This document shows, in pieces, positions 1-7,574 of a stretch of 11,273 bases of DNA. A program made the position numbers and the translations under genes. Under the pieces are notes generated by a model. It ran no database searches and was not told the DNA's origin. It saw only the letters and a program-made list of their open reading frames with translations. The stretch is from positions 1-11,273 of the forward strand of contig SLAK01000381.1 of NCBI GenBank assembly GCA_007126855.1. The letters run 5' to 3'. Positions within the stretch are counted from its first letter, which is position 1, and each line of letters begins with the position of its first letter. This DNA is from Dehalococcoidia bacterium. Lineage in GTDB: Bacteria > Chloroflexota > Dehalococcoidia > Tepidiformales > Tepidiformaceae.

Positions 1-993
1 ATCATCCCGAACCGCGCCGTCGTGGTGCTGGACCAGACGCAGCTCCCGCACGAAGAGCGCTACCTGGAGTTGCGTACGGTGGCGGGCGTCTGCGAGGCGA
101 TCCGCGAACTGCGGGTGCGCGGCGCACCGCTGCTGGGGCTGAGCGGCGCCTGCGGGATGGCCATCGCGGCGATCGAACGTGGCACGGAAGGGCAGGCGCT
201 TCGCGACGCGGCAGATGAGCTGAACGCGACCCGTCCAACGGCTGCGGACCTGGGCGCGGCGCTGCGGCGCGCGCTGGACCTTGCGCTGGCCGCGCCACAG
301 GAGGAGCGCTGCTCGCTGCTCTGGCGCCACGCCGAGAAGGTGCTTGCGGAGCGGCTGGAAGAGGACTTACAGATTGCCGGCCACGGTGCGCCGCTCATCG
401 AGGCTGGCTGGTCGGTGCTGACGCACTGCAACACCGGTGCGCTGGCGACTGGCGGCAGCGGCACGGCACTTGCGGTGATCCGGCGGGCGTGGGATGAAGG
501 GCGGCTCGAACGGTGCTACGCGACCGAGACGCGGCCGCTGCTCCAGGGCGCCCGGCTCACGACCTGGGAGCTGCAAAAGCTCGGGATTCCAGCCACGCTG
601 CTGCCCGATACCGCGGCGGCAGCGCTGATCGCGTCGGAACGGGTGCAGGCGGTGGTCACGGGCGCCGACCGCATAGCGGCGAACGGGGACACGGCGAACA
701 AGGTCGGGACCTACGGCCTGGCAGCGGTGGCTGCGCGGCATGGCGTGCCGTTTTTCATCGCCGCGCCGGTGACGACGATCGACGCCGCGAGCCCGGATGG
801 CACGGCTATCCCCATCGAGTTTCGCAGCGAGCGAGAGGTGGGCGGCTTTGGCGACCAGCGCTGGTCACCGGGGGGGCTGGAGGCGTTCAACCCGGCGTTC
901 GACGTGACACCGGCGGAGCTCATCGCCGCGATAATCACGGAGCGAGGCGTGCTGCGGCCGCCGTTCGCGGAGGGGATCCGGCGCCTCTGCTGA
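1..993 (+). CDS. mtnA: S-methyl-5-thioribose-1-phosphate isomerase (5'-partial)
   Basis: Isomerises 5-methylthioribose-1-phosphate to methylthioribulose-1-phosphate in cytosolic methionine salvage; family members also act on 5-deoxyribose-1-phosphate. The reading frame is open from base 1, and residues before the first possible in-window start (GTG at 22) already match the family, so the start lies upstream with probably about ten residues missing. Visible family marks are LDQTQLP near the N terminus, the VRGAP segment, and RPTAADL. The catalytic cysteine sits in HCNTG (Cys codon 427-429), and the catalytic aspartate in GADRIAANGD (Asp codon 667-669). The IAAPVTTID stretch is also typical. 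Both catalytic residues are intact. mtnP follows after 58 bases, giving the substrate-producing enzyme as neighbour. eIF2B-like paralogues lack this Cys/Asp pair, so I consider the assignment firm. Confidence 0.93.
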   Translation: MIPNRAVVVLDQTQLPHEERYLELRTVAGVCEAIRELRVRGAPLLGLSGACGMAIAAIERGTEGQALRDAADELNATRPTAADLGAALRRALDLALAAPQEERCSLLWRHAEKVLAERLEEDLQIAGHGAPLIEAGWSVLTHCNTGALATGGSGTALAVIRRAWDEGRLERCYATETRPLLQGARLTTWELQKLGIPATLLPDTAAAALIASERVQAVVTGADRIAANGDTANKVGTYGLAAVAARHGVPFFIAAPVTTIDAASPDGTAIPIEFRSEREVGGFGDQRWSPGGLEAFNPAFDVTPAELIAAIITERGVLRPPFAEGIRRLC

Positions 994-1012
994 ACGGAGC
1001 GCACGCGGCGGG

Positions 1013-1018
1013 TACACT
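1013..1018 (+). promoter_or_regulatory. possible -10 element (TACACT) before mtnP
   Basis: TACACT lies 33 bases before the mtnP start, in the only sizeable gap of the block. The hexamer 17 bases upstream (CTGAAC) is a poor -35. The same TACACT occurs before the nitrilase gene at 10089. It would allow mtnP-pfkB-GNAT to be transcribed separately from mtnA. This is inferred from one hexamer only. Confidence 0.3.
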
Positions 1019-1051
1019 GGGCCGGATACTCCATCGCAGGATGGCACAGGT

Positions 1052-1933
1052 TTGACGCAAGAGATCGCAGTCGCGGTGCTGGGTGGCTCCGGCTTCTACG
1101 AGATGCCGGGGCTTTCGGACGTCGACGACGTCGAGGTCGAGACACCCTTCGGCAAGCCCAGCGATGTTATCCGCGTCGGGACGCTGGAAGGGCGCCGCGT
1201 GGCGTTTCTTGCCCGGCACGGGCCTGGTCACCGCTATCTGCCCGGGGAGATCCCGCAGCGCGCGAACTTCTGGGCGCTGAAATCGCTGGGGGTTCGCCGC
1301 GTTGTTGGCGTGTCGGCAGTCGGGAGCCTGCGCGAGGACTACCGCCCCGGTCACATGGTCGTGCCAGACCAGCTCATCGACCGGACGCTGGGGTGCCGCG
1401 CGGATACGTTTTTCGGCAACGGCATCGTCGGGCATGTGTCGATGGCGGACCCGTTTTGCGGCGAGCTGCGCGAGATGCTCCTGGAGGCGGCGAGGCGCGG
1501 CGGAAACAGTGTCCACGGCGGCGGCAGCTACATCGTCATCGAGGGGCCGGCGTTCGGCACCCGGGCGGAAAGCGAGCTCTACCGGTCGTGGGGCGCGAGC
1601 GTCGTGGGGATGACTGCCATTCCCGAGGCGAAACTGGCCCGGGAAGCGGAGATGAGCTACGCGCTGCTGACGGCGGTGACGGACTACGATTCCTGGCACG
1701 ACACCGAGGCAGATGTCGACGCGGCGACGGTCTTCGCGGTGCTGCAGCAGAACGTCGACCGCAGCCGGCGGGCGATCAGCGAGATCGCCAGGATGCTGCC
1801 GGAGGACGGCAGCGGCGGGGGGACCACCGCGCTCGACAGCGCGGTGGTGACTGCCCCCGGCGCAATCTCCCGGGAGACGCGCGAGCGGCTGGGCCCTATC
1901 CTCAAGCGATGGATCGGGGGGCATGGGATATGA
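1052..1933 (+). CDS. mtnP: S-methyl-5'-thioadenosine phosphorylase
   Basis: Phosphorolyses methylthioadenosine to adenine and methylthioribose-1-phosphate, the substrate of the preceding mtnA. It is 293 residues, of the purine nucleoside phosphorylase family (trimeric type). Visible marks are GGSGFYE at the N terminus, RHGPGHRYLPGEIPQRANFW (phosphate and sugar site), IEGPAFGTRAESELYRSWGA, GMTAIPEAKLAREAEMSYA, and TDYDSWH. The Asp-Tyr-Asp pattern is typical of enzymes preferring 6-aminopurines, which supports MTA over guanosine or inosine. The start is a TTG, chosen because it leaves the usual short lead before GGSG and has a degenerate Shine-Dalgarno AGGATGG at 1038-1044, 7 bases upstream. 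The stop overlaps the ATG of the kinase gene (ATGA), indicating coupling. The C-terminal ~40 residues are variable. Confidence 0.92.
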   Translation: MTQEIAVAVLGGSGFYEMPGLSDVDDVEVETPFGKPSDVIRVGTLEGRRVAFLARHGPGHRYLPGEIPQRANFWALKSLGVRRVVGVSAVGSLREDYRPGHMVVPDQLIDRTLGCRADTFFGNGIVGHVSMADPFCGELREMLLEAARRGGNSVHGGGSYIVIEGPAFGTRAESELYRSWGASVVGMTAIPEAKLAREAEMSYALLTAVTDYDSWHDTEADVDAATVFAVLQQNVDRSRRAISEIARMLPEDGSGGGTTALDSAVVTAPGAISRETRERLGPILKRWIGGHGI

Positions 1934-2844
1934 CGCTGCTGGTATCCGGCTGGGTTGCGATTGACGACATCGAGACACCGTTCGAAAAGCGCGACGGGCT
2001 GCTGGGCGGTTCGGCGACGCCGGCTGCCATGGGTGCCGCGCTGTTCACGGACGTGCGGCTGCTGGCAGCAGTCGGCGAGGACTTCCCGGACAAATCGCGC
2101 AAGCTCTTCGAGGGCAAGAACATCGACCTCGACGGGCTCGTGGTGGTCCCGGGCGCGAAGACGAGCCGCTGGGGCGGGCGCTACCACTACGACATGAACA
2201 CGCGCGACACGCTCTTCACCGAGCTGGGGGTGAATGCGGACTGGCAGCCTTCCCTGCCGAAGGGCTGGGAAGCAACGGACAGCATCTTCTGCGCCGCGGG
2301 CGACCCGGTGGTGCAGCGGGCGCTTATCGGGGGGCTGGAGGGTCCGCGCGCTTCCATGGTGGACACAATCAAGCTCTACATCGACGCCGCAGGGGAAGAG
2401 TTCCGGACGACGATCGGCGCGGCGGACTTTGTCGCAATCAACGACAGCGAGGCGCGGATGCTGGCCGGCACTGCGAGCATTGCGAAAGCCAGCTCGGTGC
2501 TGCTGGAGACAGGAACCAAAGGCGTGGTGATCAAGCTCGGCGAATATGGCGCGGCCTACCGCAGCGGCGACGATTACTTCGTTGCGCCGGGCTACCCGCT
2601 GGAGGACGTGATCGACCCCACCGGGGCCGGGGATGCGTTCGCCGGCGGATTCATGGGTTTCCTGGACTCGGTTGCGGAGATCACCCCGGCAGCAATCCGG
2701 CGGGCCATCGTGTACGGTTCTACTGTGGCGTCCTTTCAAGTGGAAGACTTCGGCCCGGCGCGGCTACTCACGCTGACCCGCGACGAAGTGGAGGCGCGCT
2801 ACCGCCAGTTCCGCTCGTTGACCCATTTCGAGGTCGATGGCTGA
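1930..2844 (+). CDS. PfkB/ribokinase-family kinase, possible adenosine kinase
   Basis: ATP-dependent sugar or nucleoside kinase of the PfkB family, 304 residues. The N-terminal GG motif (LLGGSATPAAMGAALF) marks the substrate pocket. The family signature DPTGAGDAFAGGFMG is complete: residues 229-235 give the anion hole, with Asp235 as the expected catalytic base. The ATG overlaps the mtnP stop by four bases and the stop overlaps the next ATG by one, so it is translated with its neighbours. The true substrate cannot be read from sequence. Its position between mtnP and ahcY suggests a nucleoside or pentose from SAM by-products, adenosine being the most economical guess because AhcY needs adenosine removed. 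A methylthioribose or ribose kinase is an alternative; methylthioribose kinase is unlikely because MtnP already produces the phosphorylated sugar. Confidence 0.85.
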   Translation: MTLLVSGWVAIDDIETPFEKRDGLLGGSATPAAMGAALFTDVRLLAAVGEDFPDKSRKLFEGKNIDLDGLVVVPGAKTSRWGGRYHYDMNTRDTLFTELGVNADWQPSLPKGWEATDSIFCAAGDPVVQRALIGGLEGPRASMVDTIKLYIDAAGEEFRTTIGAADFVAINDSEARMLAGTASIAKASSVLLETGTKGVVIKLGEYGAAYRSGDDYFVAPGYPLEDVIDPTGAGDAFAGGFMGFLDSVAEITPAAIRRAIVYGSTVASFQVEDFGPARLLTLTRDEVEARYRQFRSLTHFEVDG

Positions 2845-3749
2845 TGGCAGAGCGCGATTTCGGCTGGGCCGACGTACGGCCGTCCCGCAAGGACTACGTG
2901 ATCGACGAGCTCACGTCGGCCGACCGCATCCGGGAGCTGCTGAAGCCGCGCGTTGAATACACGGCCTATGCCCTGGGCCAGCTCGAGCCGGGGCTGTTTG
3001 AGCGGACGCGGTGGCACTATGCGCGCGGCAGCACAGGGACGGGCCTGGTGCTCCACAGCCGGGGCGGACTGGGCGATGCGACCTTCGTGATGGGCGACCC
3101 GGACGCCGTTTCTGCGACGCTTTCGATCTACCCGGGCGCGGTGAACACCTATGTCACCTGCCAGCCGCAGCACGTGGATGGGCTCCGGCAGGTGTACCGG
3201 CTGTCGAACCAGCAGCCAATGATCCGCATGTCTGTGCGGCCGGCGGACTTCCAGCCGGCGCAGCGCATCCGGACCATCGCGCTGCAGGGGATCGATATCC
3301 GGCGCGTGAACCAGCTCTACAGCGCCGAGGGCAATCCTTCGTACTACATCCCCGAGCACCTGGACCAGGGCGTATACCGCGGCGTGGTGGTGGACGGCCG
3401 GCTGGTGGCGGTCGCCGGAACACACGTGGTTTCGGCGCAGGAACGCGTCGCGGTGGTCGGCAACGTCTTCACCCACCCGGCATACCGCGGCTACGGCTAT
3501 GCGACGGCGGCGACAAGCGCGGTCACCGAGGCCTTGCTGCGCTTCTGCGATACGGTGGTGCTTACCGTGGACCCGAAGAACTCGCCGGCAGTATCGGCGT
3601 ACCGGAGGCTCGGATACCAGCAAGTCTGCCAGCTCGTGGAAGCGAGCGCGGTGCGGCGCGATCCGTCGGGGCTGGCGGCGGCATTGCGGCGCTGGCGGGC
3701 GCGATTCCGCGGAAGGCGGTACTCGGGGGCGTTTGTGTCGATCCGATAG
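2844..3749 (+). CDS. GNAT-family N-acetyltransferase
   Basis: Acyl-CoA-dependent acetyltransferase, 301 residues, with the GNAT fold in the C-terminal half. The acetyl-CoA loop (R-x-x-G-x-G/A) is read in YRGYGYAT at about residues 214-221, following VVGNVFTHPA. NSPAVSAYRRLGYQQV is the usual C-terminal GNAT segment. The N-terminal ~150 residues look like a second, degenerate GNAT-like half with no clear cofactor loop. The last ~30 residues are rich in Arg and may be a disordered basic tail. The ATG shares one base with the kinase stop (TGATG), with GAGGT at 2830-2834 as a weak ribosome site. Substrate unknown; conserved placement in a SAM by-product operon would hint at a related small molecule, but this is speculative. 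Confidence 0.78.
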   Translation: MAERDFGWADVRPSRKDYVIDELTSADRIRELLKPRVEYTAYALGQLEPGLFERTRWHYARGSTGTGLVLHSRGGLGDATFVMGDPDAVSATLSIYPGAVNTYVTCQPQHVDGLRQVYRLSNQQPMIRMSVRPADFQPAQRIRTIALQGIDIRRVNQLYSAEGNPSYYIPEHLDQGVYRGVVVDGRLVAVAGTHVVSAQERVAVVGNVFTHPAYRGYGYATAATSAVTEALLRFCDTVVLTVDPKNSPAVSAYRRLGYQQVCQLVEASAVRRDPSGLAAALRRWRARFRGRRYSGAFVSIR

Positions 3750-3823
3750 CCGCGGCGTGAGAGCATGGCCCGCAGCGGCTCATCAACCATCTCCATTCAA
3801 TTGTGCAATCAAGGAAGGTCAGT

Positions 3824-5098
3824 ATGTCTTCAGCAACCGAGGTCCAGAGCGATATCCGCGACATCAGTCTCGCGCCGGAGGGCATCCGGCGGATCCAGTG
3901 GGCGGCGCGGGAGATGCCCGTATTGCAGCTCATCCGCGAGCGCTTCGCGCGGGAGCAGCCGCTCAAGGGCATCCGCATGGCGGCCTGTCTCCACGTGACG
4001 ACCGAGACGGCTAACCTGGCGATCGCGCTCCAGGCCGGCGGCGCGGACGTACGCATTTGCGCGAGCAACCCGCTGTCGACGCAGGACGATGTCGCGGCGG
4101 CGCTGGTCGGCGAGTACGGCATCCCGGTGTTCGCAATCTGTGGCGAAGACGGCGAGACCTACTACAAGCATATCCAGCAGGCGATCGAGCATGGTCCGCA
4201 GTTGACGATGGACGACGGCGCGGACGTTGTGGCAACCATTCACAAGGAGCGGCGCGAACTGCTAAAGGACATCGTCGGCGGCACCGAGGAGACGACGACG
4301 GGCGTGATCCGGCTGCGGGCGATGGCGAAGGATGGCGCGCTGGGCTACCCCATCCTGGCCATCAATCAGTCACTGACCAAGCACCTGTTCGACAACCGCT
4401 ACGGTACCGGGCAGTCGACGGTGGACGGGATAATCCGGGCGACGAATGTGTTGCTGGCGGGCAAGGTGTTCGTGGTGGGCGGCTACGGCTGGTGCGGGCG
4501 CGGCGTTGCCACGCGCGCGCGGGGGCTCGGAGCGCAGGTGGTGGTGACGGAAGTGGACCCGGTGAAGGCGCTCGAGGCGGTGATGGACGGTTTCCGCGTG
4601 ATGCCGATGGCCGAAGCGGCGCCGATCGGCGACATCTTCGTGACGTTGACGGGCGACTGCCACGTGATCGACCGGGCGCACCTGGAGGCGATGAAGAGCG
4701 GCGCCATCATTGCGAACAGCGGCCACTTCGACAACGAGATCAACCTGAAGGCCCTGGACAGCCTGAGCGAAGGGAAGAAGCGGGTCCGCGATTCGGTGGA
4801 CGAGTACCTTATGGGGGACGGGCGGAAGCTCTACCTGCTGGGCGAGGGCCGGCTGGTGAACCTGGCGGCCGCGGAAGGGCATCCTGCGGCGGTGATGGAC
4901 ATGTCCTTCGCCAACCAGGCCATGGGCGCGGAGTGGATCGTGCAAAACCACGCGAAGCTGGAGAAGCAGGTTTACGAGCTGCCGCACGAGGTGGACGAAG
5001 AGATCGCTCGACTGAAGCTGCATGCCATGGGAATACGCATCGACTACCTGACGGACGAGCAGCAGCGCTACCTGACGAGCTGGGAAGAGGGCACGTAG
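3824..5098 (+). CDS. ahcY: adenosylhomocysteinase (S-adenosyl-L-homocysteine hydrolase)
   Basis: Reversibly hydrolyses SAH to homocysteine and adenosine with tightly bound NAD, relieving product inhibition of methyltransferases. It is 424 residues. The ATG at 3824 is chosen over the in-frame GTG at 3803 because AAGGAAGG at 3811-3818 lies five bases before it. Substrate-site motifs are HVTTETANLAIAL (57-69), SNPLSTQDDVAAAL (81-94), MDDGADVV (129-136), TEETTTGV (154-161) and NQSLTKHLFDNRYGTGQS (181-198), including the expected Lys, Asp and Asn. The NAD loop GGYGWCGRG is at 219-227, and NSGHFDNEI at 298-306. The protein ends in YLTDEQQRYLTSW plus four residues and lacks the longer Lys/Tyr-containing tail of the eukaryotic type, which resembles thermophile and archaeal enzymes. 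A small CCCG/CGGG hairpin (5100-5111) fills the 13-base gap to the convergent gene but has no T-run. Confidence 0.96.
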   Translation: MSSATEVQSDIRDISLAPEGIRRIQWAAREMPVLQLIRERFAREQPLKGIRMAACLHVTTETANLAIALQAGGADVRICASNPLSTQDDVAAALVGEYGIPVFAICGEDGETYYKHIQQAIEHGPQLTMDDGADVVATIHKERRELLKDIVGGTEETTTGVIRLRAMAKDGALGYPILAINQSLTKHLFDNRYGTGQSTVDGIIRATNVLLAGKVFVVGGYGWCGRGVATRARGLGAQVVVTEVDPVKALEAVMDGFRVMPMAEAAPIGDIFVTLTGDCHVIDRAHLEAMKSGAIIANSGHFDNEINLKALDSLSEGKKRVRDSVDEYLMGDGRKLYLLGEGRLVNLAAAEGHPAAVMDMSFANQAMGAEWIVQNHAKLEKQVYELPHEVDEEIARLKLHAMGIRIDYLTDEQQRYLTSWEEGT

Positions 5099-5111
5099 GC
5101 CCGGCCGCGGG

Positions 5112-5537
5112 TCAGGAGAGCTTGAGGCGTAGCTCAGCGCCCACGAATTCGAAGCCGAGCATCTCGTAGAAAGGGCGGTTGGCCTCGCGCGCGTAGAGGC
5201 CAATCTCCTTGCAGCCACGCTGGCGTGCGGCATCGATGGCGCTGCGCACCAGGGTCGCGCCAAGCTGCTTGCCGCGCGCGGCTTCGTCGATGACCAGCTC
5301 TTCGACCTGCGCGTAGTCGCCGCCGTAGCGGATCGCCGGATTATAGGAGACGGTGATGACGCCGAGCACCGTGCCCTCTTCGACAGCAACGAGCACGCCG
5401 CCGCGAGCGCCTTCGAGCAGACTGCGGAATACCGCCCGGGAGGGTTCGGACCTGGCGATGCTCTCGCCGATGAGCTGGGTGAGCAGCTCGAACAGGCGGT
5501 CCTCGTCATGGGGACTCGCGGGGCGCACCTCGATCAT
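5112..5537 (-). CDS. small GNAT-family N-acetyltransferase
   Basis: A 141-residue single-domain acetyltransferase. The acetyl-CoA pyrophosphate loop is RGKQLG at residues 88-93, after VEELVIDEAA, and NRPFYEMLGFEFVG (120-133) is the typical GNAT C-terminal segment. Length and motifs fit a complete protein. The start has a perfect AGGAGG (reverse complement of 5548-5553) ten bases upstream, unlike the leaderless neighbours. It converges on ahcY with 13 bases between stops, so it is its own transcription unit. The substrate is unknown; such proteins acetylate amines on small molecules, antibiotics or protein N termini. Confidence 0.87.
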   Translation of the reverse strand: MIEVRPASPHDEDRLFELLTQLIGESIARSEPSRAVFRSLLEGARGGVLVAVEEGTVLGVITVSYNPAIRYGGDYAQVEELVIDEAARGKQLGATLVRSAIDAARQRGCKEIGLYAREANRPFYEMLGFEFVGAELRLKLS

Positions 5538-5665
5538 TGCGTGGATTCCTCCTGTGGAACTGTGGCGCGGCTCTTGACGGACGCCGAAACCGCAACGCAG
5601 CCGTCACGCGGGCGCCATTGGCGAGTATGCGGAAATATCATCAGCCCACGTAGCGTAGAGGCCAA

Positions 5666-5679
5666 TCGGCGTACGCCGA
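5666..5679. promoter_or_regulatory. 14-bp perfect palindrome, candidate operator
   Basis: TCGGCGTACGCCGA is a perfect palindrome ending 17 bases before the ATG of the 40-residue peptide gene, just ahead of its AAGGAAGGG ribosome site. The position suits a dimeric repressor site or an mRNA hairpin. No convincing -35/-10 pair is visible close to it (TAGCGT at 5651 is the best -10-like hexamer). Confidence 0.35.
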
Positions 5680-5696
5680 AAGGAAGGGCCTTCGTT

Positions 5697-5819
5697 ATGC
5701 GCGAAATGGTGAGTCAGTTCCTGCAATCCCTTCGCGACGAAGAGGGGCAGGGGATTTACATCGGCGGAGGCGCGTTGCTCGTCATCGTCGTCGTCATCCT
5801 GATCATCCTGCTCGCCTGA
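5697..5819 (+). CDS. 40-residue single-pass membrane peptide, Flp-pilin-like N terminus
   Basis: Predicted 40-residue protein: a polar amphipathic start (MREMVSQFLQSLRDEEGQG) followed by one hydrophobic segment of about 20 residues (GGGALLVIVVVILIILLA) running to the C terminus. The ATG at 5697 is supported by AAGGAAGGG (5680-5688) eight bases upstream. SLRDEEGQG followed by a hydrophobic stretch resembles Flp/Fap prepilins, whose processing site is the Gly before a segment ending in Glu-Tyr; here the Glu-Tyr is absent (IYIGGG), so cleavage and pilus assembly are doubtful. Alternatives are a small membrane regulator or a subunit of an unidentified complex. It stands alone between divergently and tandemly arranged genes. 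Short length limits confidence. Confidence 0.6.
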   Translation: MREMVSQFLQSLRDEEGQGIYIGGGALLVIVVVILIILLA

Positions 5820-5865
5820 GCCGGGGCGACCCTTCTCACAAACCCGGCCGGCGGCGAGGATGCGG

Positions 5866-5874
5866 TGGTAGTCT
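5866..5874 (+). promoter_or_regulatory. extended -10 promoter of the FAD oxidoreductase gene, leaderless start
   Basis: TGGTAGTCT reads as an extended -10 (TGn plus TANNNT). The hexamer ends seven bases before the ATG at 5882, putting the expected transcription start on or next to the start codon. There is no Shine-Dalgarno and no clear -35. The - strand polyketide synthase gene shows the same geometry. Confidence 0.45.
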
Positions 5875-5881
5875 TCGCTGC

Positions 5882-7057
5882 ATGCATGAAGTCCTCGTCG
5901 TCGGGGCCGGGCCAGCCGGCGCAGCCACAGCGATCCACCTGGCGCGGCATGGGCGCAACGTCGTGCTGGTCGACAGGGCACACTTTCCCCGCAGGAAGGT
6001 TTGCGGCGAGGGAATATTCCCCGCAGGGGTACGTGAGCTGGACCAGCTCGGCATTCTCCCGGGTATTTCGGAACAGATTTCCAGGCTGCGGCGAGTCCGC
6101 TTCACGCTGGATGACGTCGCCGTAGAAGGCTCCTTTGCCGGGGAGGCGATCGGCGTCGACCGGGGCGTGCTGGACACGGCGCTCGTGGCAGCGGCGCGAG
6201 ACTCGGGCGTCGACGTGCGAGAGGGTATGACCGTGCGGTCGCTGGTGTTCGACAATCGCGGGGCGCCCATTGGTGTTGCGACCGACGACGGCCTACTGGA
6301 GGCGCGGGGCATCGTTGCCGCGGATGGTCTGAATTCGCGGCTGGCAAGGGACGCCGGGCTCCATCTGCCTGGAACCAGGCATGTCCGCTACGGGATAAGC
6401 GCGCACGTGCAGGCAGACATCGATACGGAGGCAGTCGACGTGCGCTTCCGGGACGGGTACGAGTTGTACATCACGCCGGTGGGCGGCGGGCGGGCCAACG
6501 TGGCGTTGCTGGGATCGCGGGAGATGGTGCGCTCCCTATCGGGGCAAGGGATGGCCGGCTTCAAGGCCGCGGTTGCGGGGGAGCTCGGGGGCGGGGGAGG
6601 AGCGGTGTGCTTCACGGACGAGCCGATGGCGTGGGGGCCATTTCCGGCTCGCCGAGGCCGGTTTCACCGCGGGCGCCTGGTGCTGACCGGTGATGCCGCG
6701 GGGTTTCAGGACGGGATCAGCGGCGAGGGGATTTCGCTGGCGCTGGTCTCGGCGCGGGAATGCGCCGAAGCGGTGGAGCAGGCGCTGCGGACGGGACGGA
6801 CGGCGCCCTTTCGCGCCTATGAGTGGCAGGTGCGCGCTCACGCCCGCAACTCGACACTGCTGGCGCGCCTGAACCTGTTTCTTGCCGCGAAGCCGAGGCT
6901 GGCGCGTGCCGCGCTGCAGGGGCTGGCGCAGCGTCCAGAAACCTTCGACCGGCTTATTGGGATCAACTGTGGCGACCAGCGCTTCCGGGATCTGCGGCCG
7001 CGGGACCTGTTGCCGGTGGCGTTGGCGATGCGACGTCTCAGAAAAGCTTCGGGATGA
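5882..7057 (+). CDS. FAD-dependent oxidoreductase (geranylgeranyl reductase/aromatic hydroxylase-like)
   Basis: Flavoprotein of the p-hydroxybenzoate hydroxylase fold, 391 residues. The N-terminal dinucleotide-binding loop is GAGPAG (residues 8-13), with Asp31 at the end of strand 2. KVCGEGIFPAGVREL (39-53) is the Cys-Gly-x-Gly region typical of the geranylgeranyl reductase/halogenase branch. A second FAD contact is LTGDAAGFQDGISGEGISLAL, with Asp271. No membrane segment is evident. It faces a methyltransferase and a type III polyketide synthase, and its 3' end overlaps the methyltransferase's by 20 bases. In Streptomyces griseus, a flavoprotein (SrsC) hydroxylates the alkylresorcinol made by the synthase and leads to quinones; the same role is my inference here. 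Reduction of an isoprenoid or polyketide double bond is the main alternative. The start is leaderless. Confidence 0.85.
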   Translation: MHEVLVVGAGPAGAATAIHLARHGRNVVLVDRAHFPRRKVCGEGIFPAGVRELDQLGILPGISEQISRLRRVRFTLDDVAVEGSFAGEAIGVDRGVLDTALVAAARDSGVDVREGMTVRSLVFDNRGAPIGVATDDGLLEARGIVAADGLNSRLARDAGLHLPGTRHVRYGISAHVQADIDTEAVDVRFRDGYELYITPVGGGRANVALLGSREMVRSLSGQGMAGFKAAVAGELGGGGGAVCFTDEPMAWGPFPARRGRFHRGRLVLTGDAAGFQDGISGEGISLALVSARECAEAVEQALRTGRTAPFRAYEWQVRAHARNSTLLARLNLFLAAKPRLARAALQGLAQRPETFDRLIGINCGDQRFRDLRPRDLLPVALAMRRLRKASG

Positions 7058-7574
7058 ACCGGGGTACCGAGGCCATGTATTCGCGGTAACCGGGGACACG
7101 GAGGAGGGCGCGCTCTTCTTCATTGATGCGGAAGGCGAGCAGTACCGCATTGGCAAGCGCGATCGCGACCGCCAGGCGGCGCAACCCGAACGCCATCGGG
7201 AGCGCAAGCAGCTCGATGACGACGACCACGTAGTTGGGGTGGCGGATGTAGCGGTAGGGGCCGCCGGTTTCGATGCGCGTGTCCGGCGGGACGGCTGCCC
7301 GAGTATTCCAGCGTTCGCCGAGCGTGGCCATGACCCAGGCCCGGAGCGGCTGCGCAGCGATGAGCAATGCGAGCCATGCAGGGGAAACGAGCCGACCACC
7401 GCGCAGCAGCGTGCCCACGATGGCGATCGTGTGTATCGCGATGATGAGCGGGTAGATGGCGCGGTTGCGGGATGATTCAACGCCGCTGCGGCGCCGGAGA
7501 TTCCGGGCGGAATAGGCAAGCTCGGCGAGCCGTGCGCCACCCATGGCGGTAGCGAGCAGGATCCGCAGCGCCAT
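7038..7574 (-). CDS. ICMT-family membrane methyltransferase
   Basis: Isoprenylcysteine carboxyl methyltransferase-type integral membrane protein, 178 residues, expected to use SAM to methylate a lipidic acceptor. Hydrophobic segments are seen at about 41-58, 65-76, 116-130 and 134-149. The family core is GGPYRYIRHPNYVVVVIE (104-121) and FRINEEERALL...GYREYMASVPRFIP (148-175), which carry the SAM-binding His/Asn and the conserved Glu pair. The length is close to that of bacterial homologues such as BpsB, partner of the B. subtilis type III PKS BpsA, and the kind is that of SrsB. The ATG shares one base with the synthase stop (TGATG), so both are translated from one mRNA. The likely target is a polyketide hydroxyl (pyrone or resorcinol), not a protein. 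Confidence 0.87.
   Translation of the reverse strand: MALRILLATAMGGARLAELAYSARNLRRRSGVESSRNRAIYPLIIAIHTIAIVGTLLRGGRLVSPAWLALLIAAQPLRAWVMATLGERWNTRAAVPPDTRIETGGPYRYIRHPNYVVVVIELLALPMAFGLRRLAVAIALANAVLLAFRINEEERALLRVPGYREYMASVPRFIPKLF

Noticed and set aside
1041..1055. Four-codon mini-reading frame (ATG GCA CAG GTT TGA) overlapping the mtnP TTG
   Set aside because: Too short to support; its AGG-ATG bases are better explained as the mtnP ribosome site.
1393..1929. Upstream extension of the kinase frame across mtnP
   Set aside because: The extension is out of frame with the confidently assigned mtnP and has random Arg/Gly-rich composition; the kinase start at 1930 matches the family N terminus.
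3750..3823. SAH riboswitch or terminator before ahcY
   Set aside because: The gap is only 74 bases, holds one 6-bp repeat (AGCCGC/GCGGCT, 3748-3753 and 3775-3780) with a 21-base loop, no T-run and no SAH-riboswitch consensus.
5604..5983. Open frames on - containing an Asp run (antisense to the 40-residue peptide)
   Set aside because: The Asp run is just the complement of GTCGTC-type Val/Ile codons of the membrane peptide; no domain or start signal.
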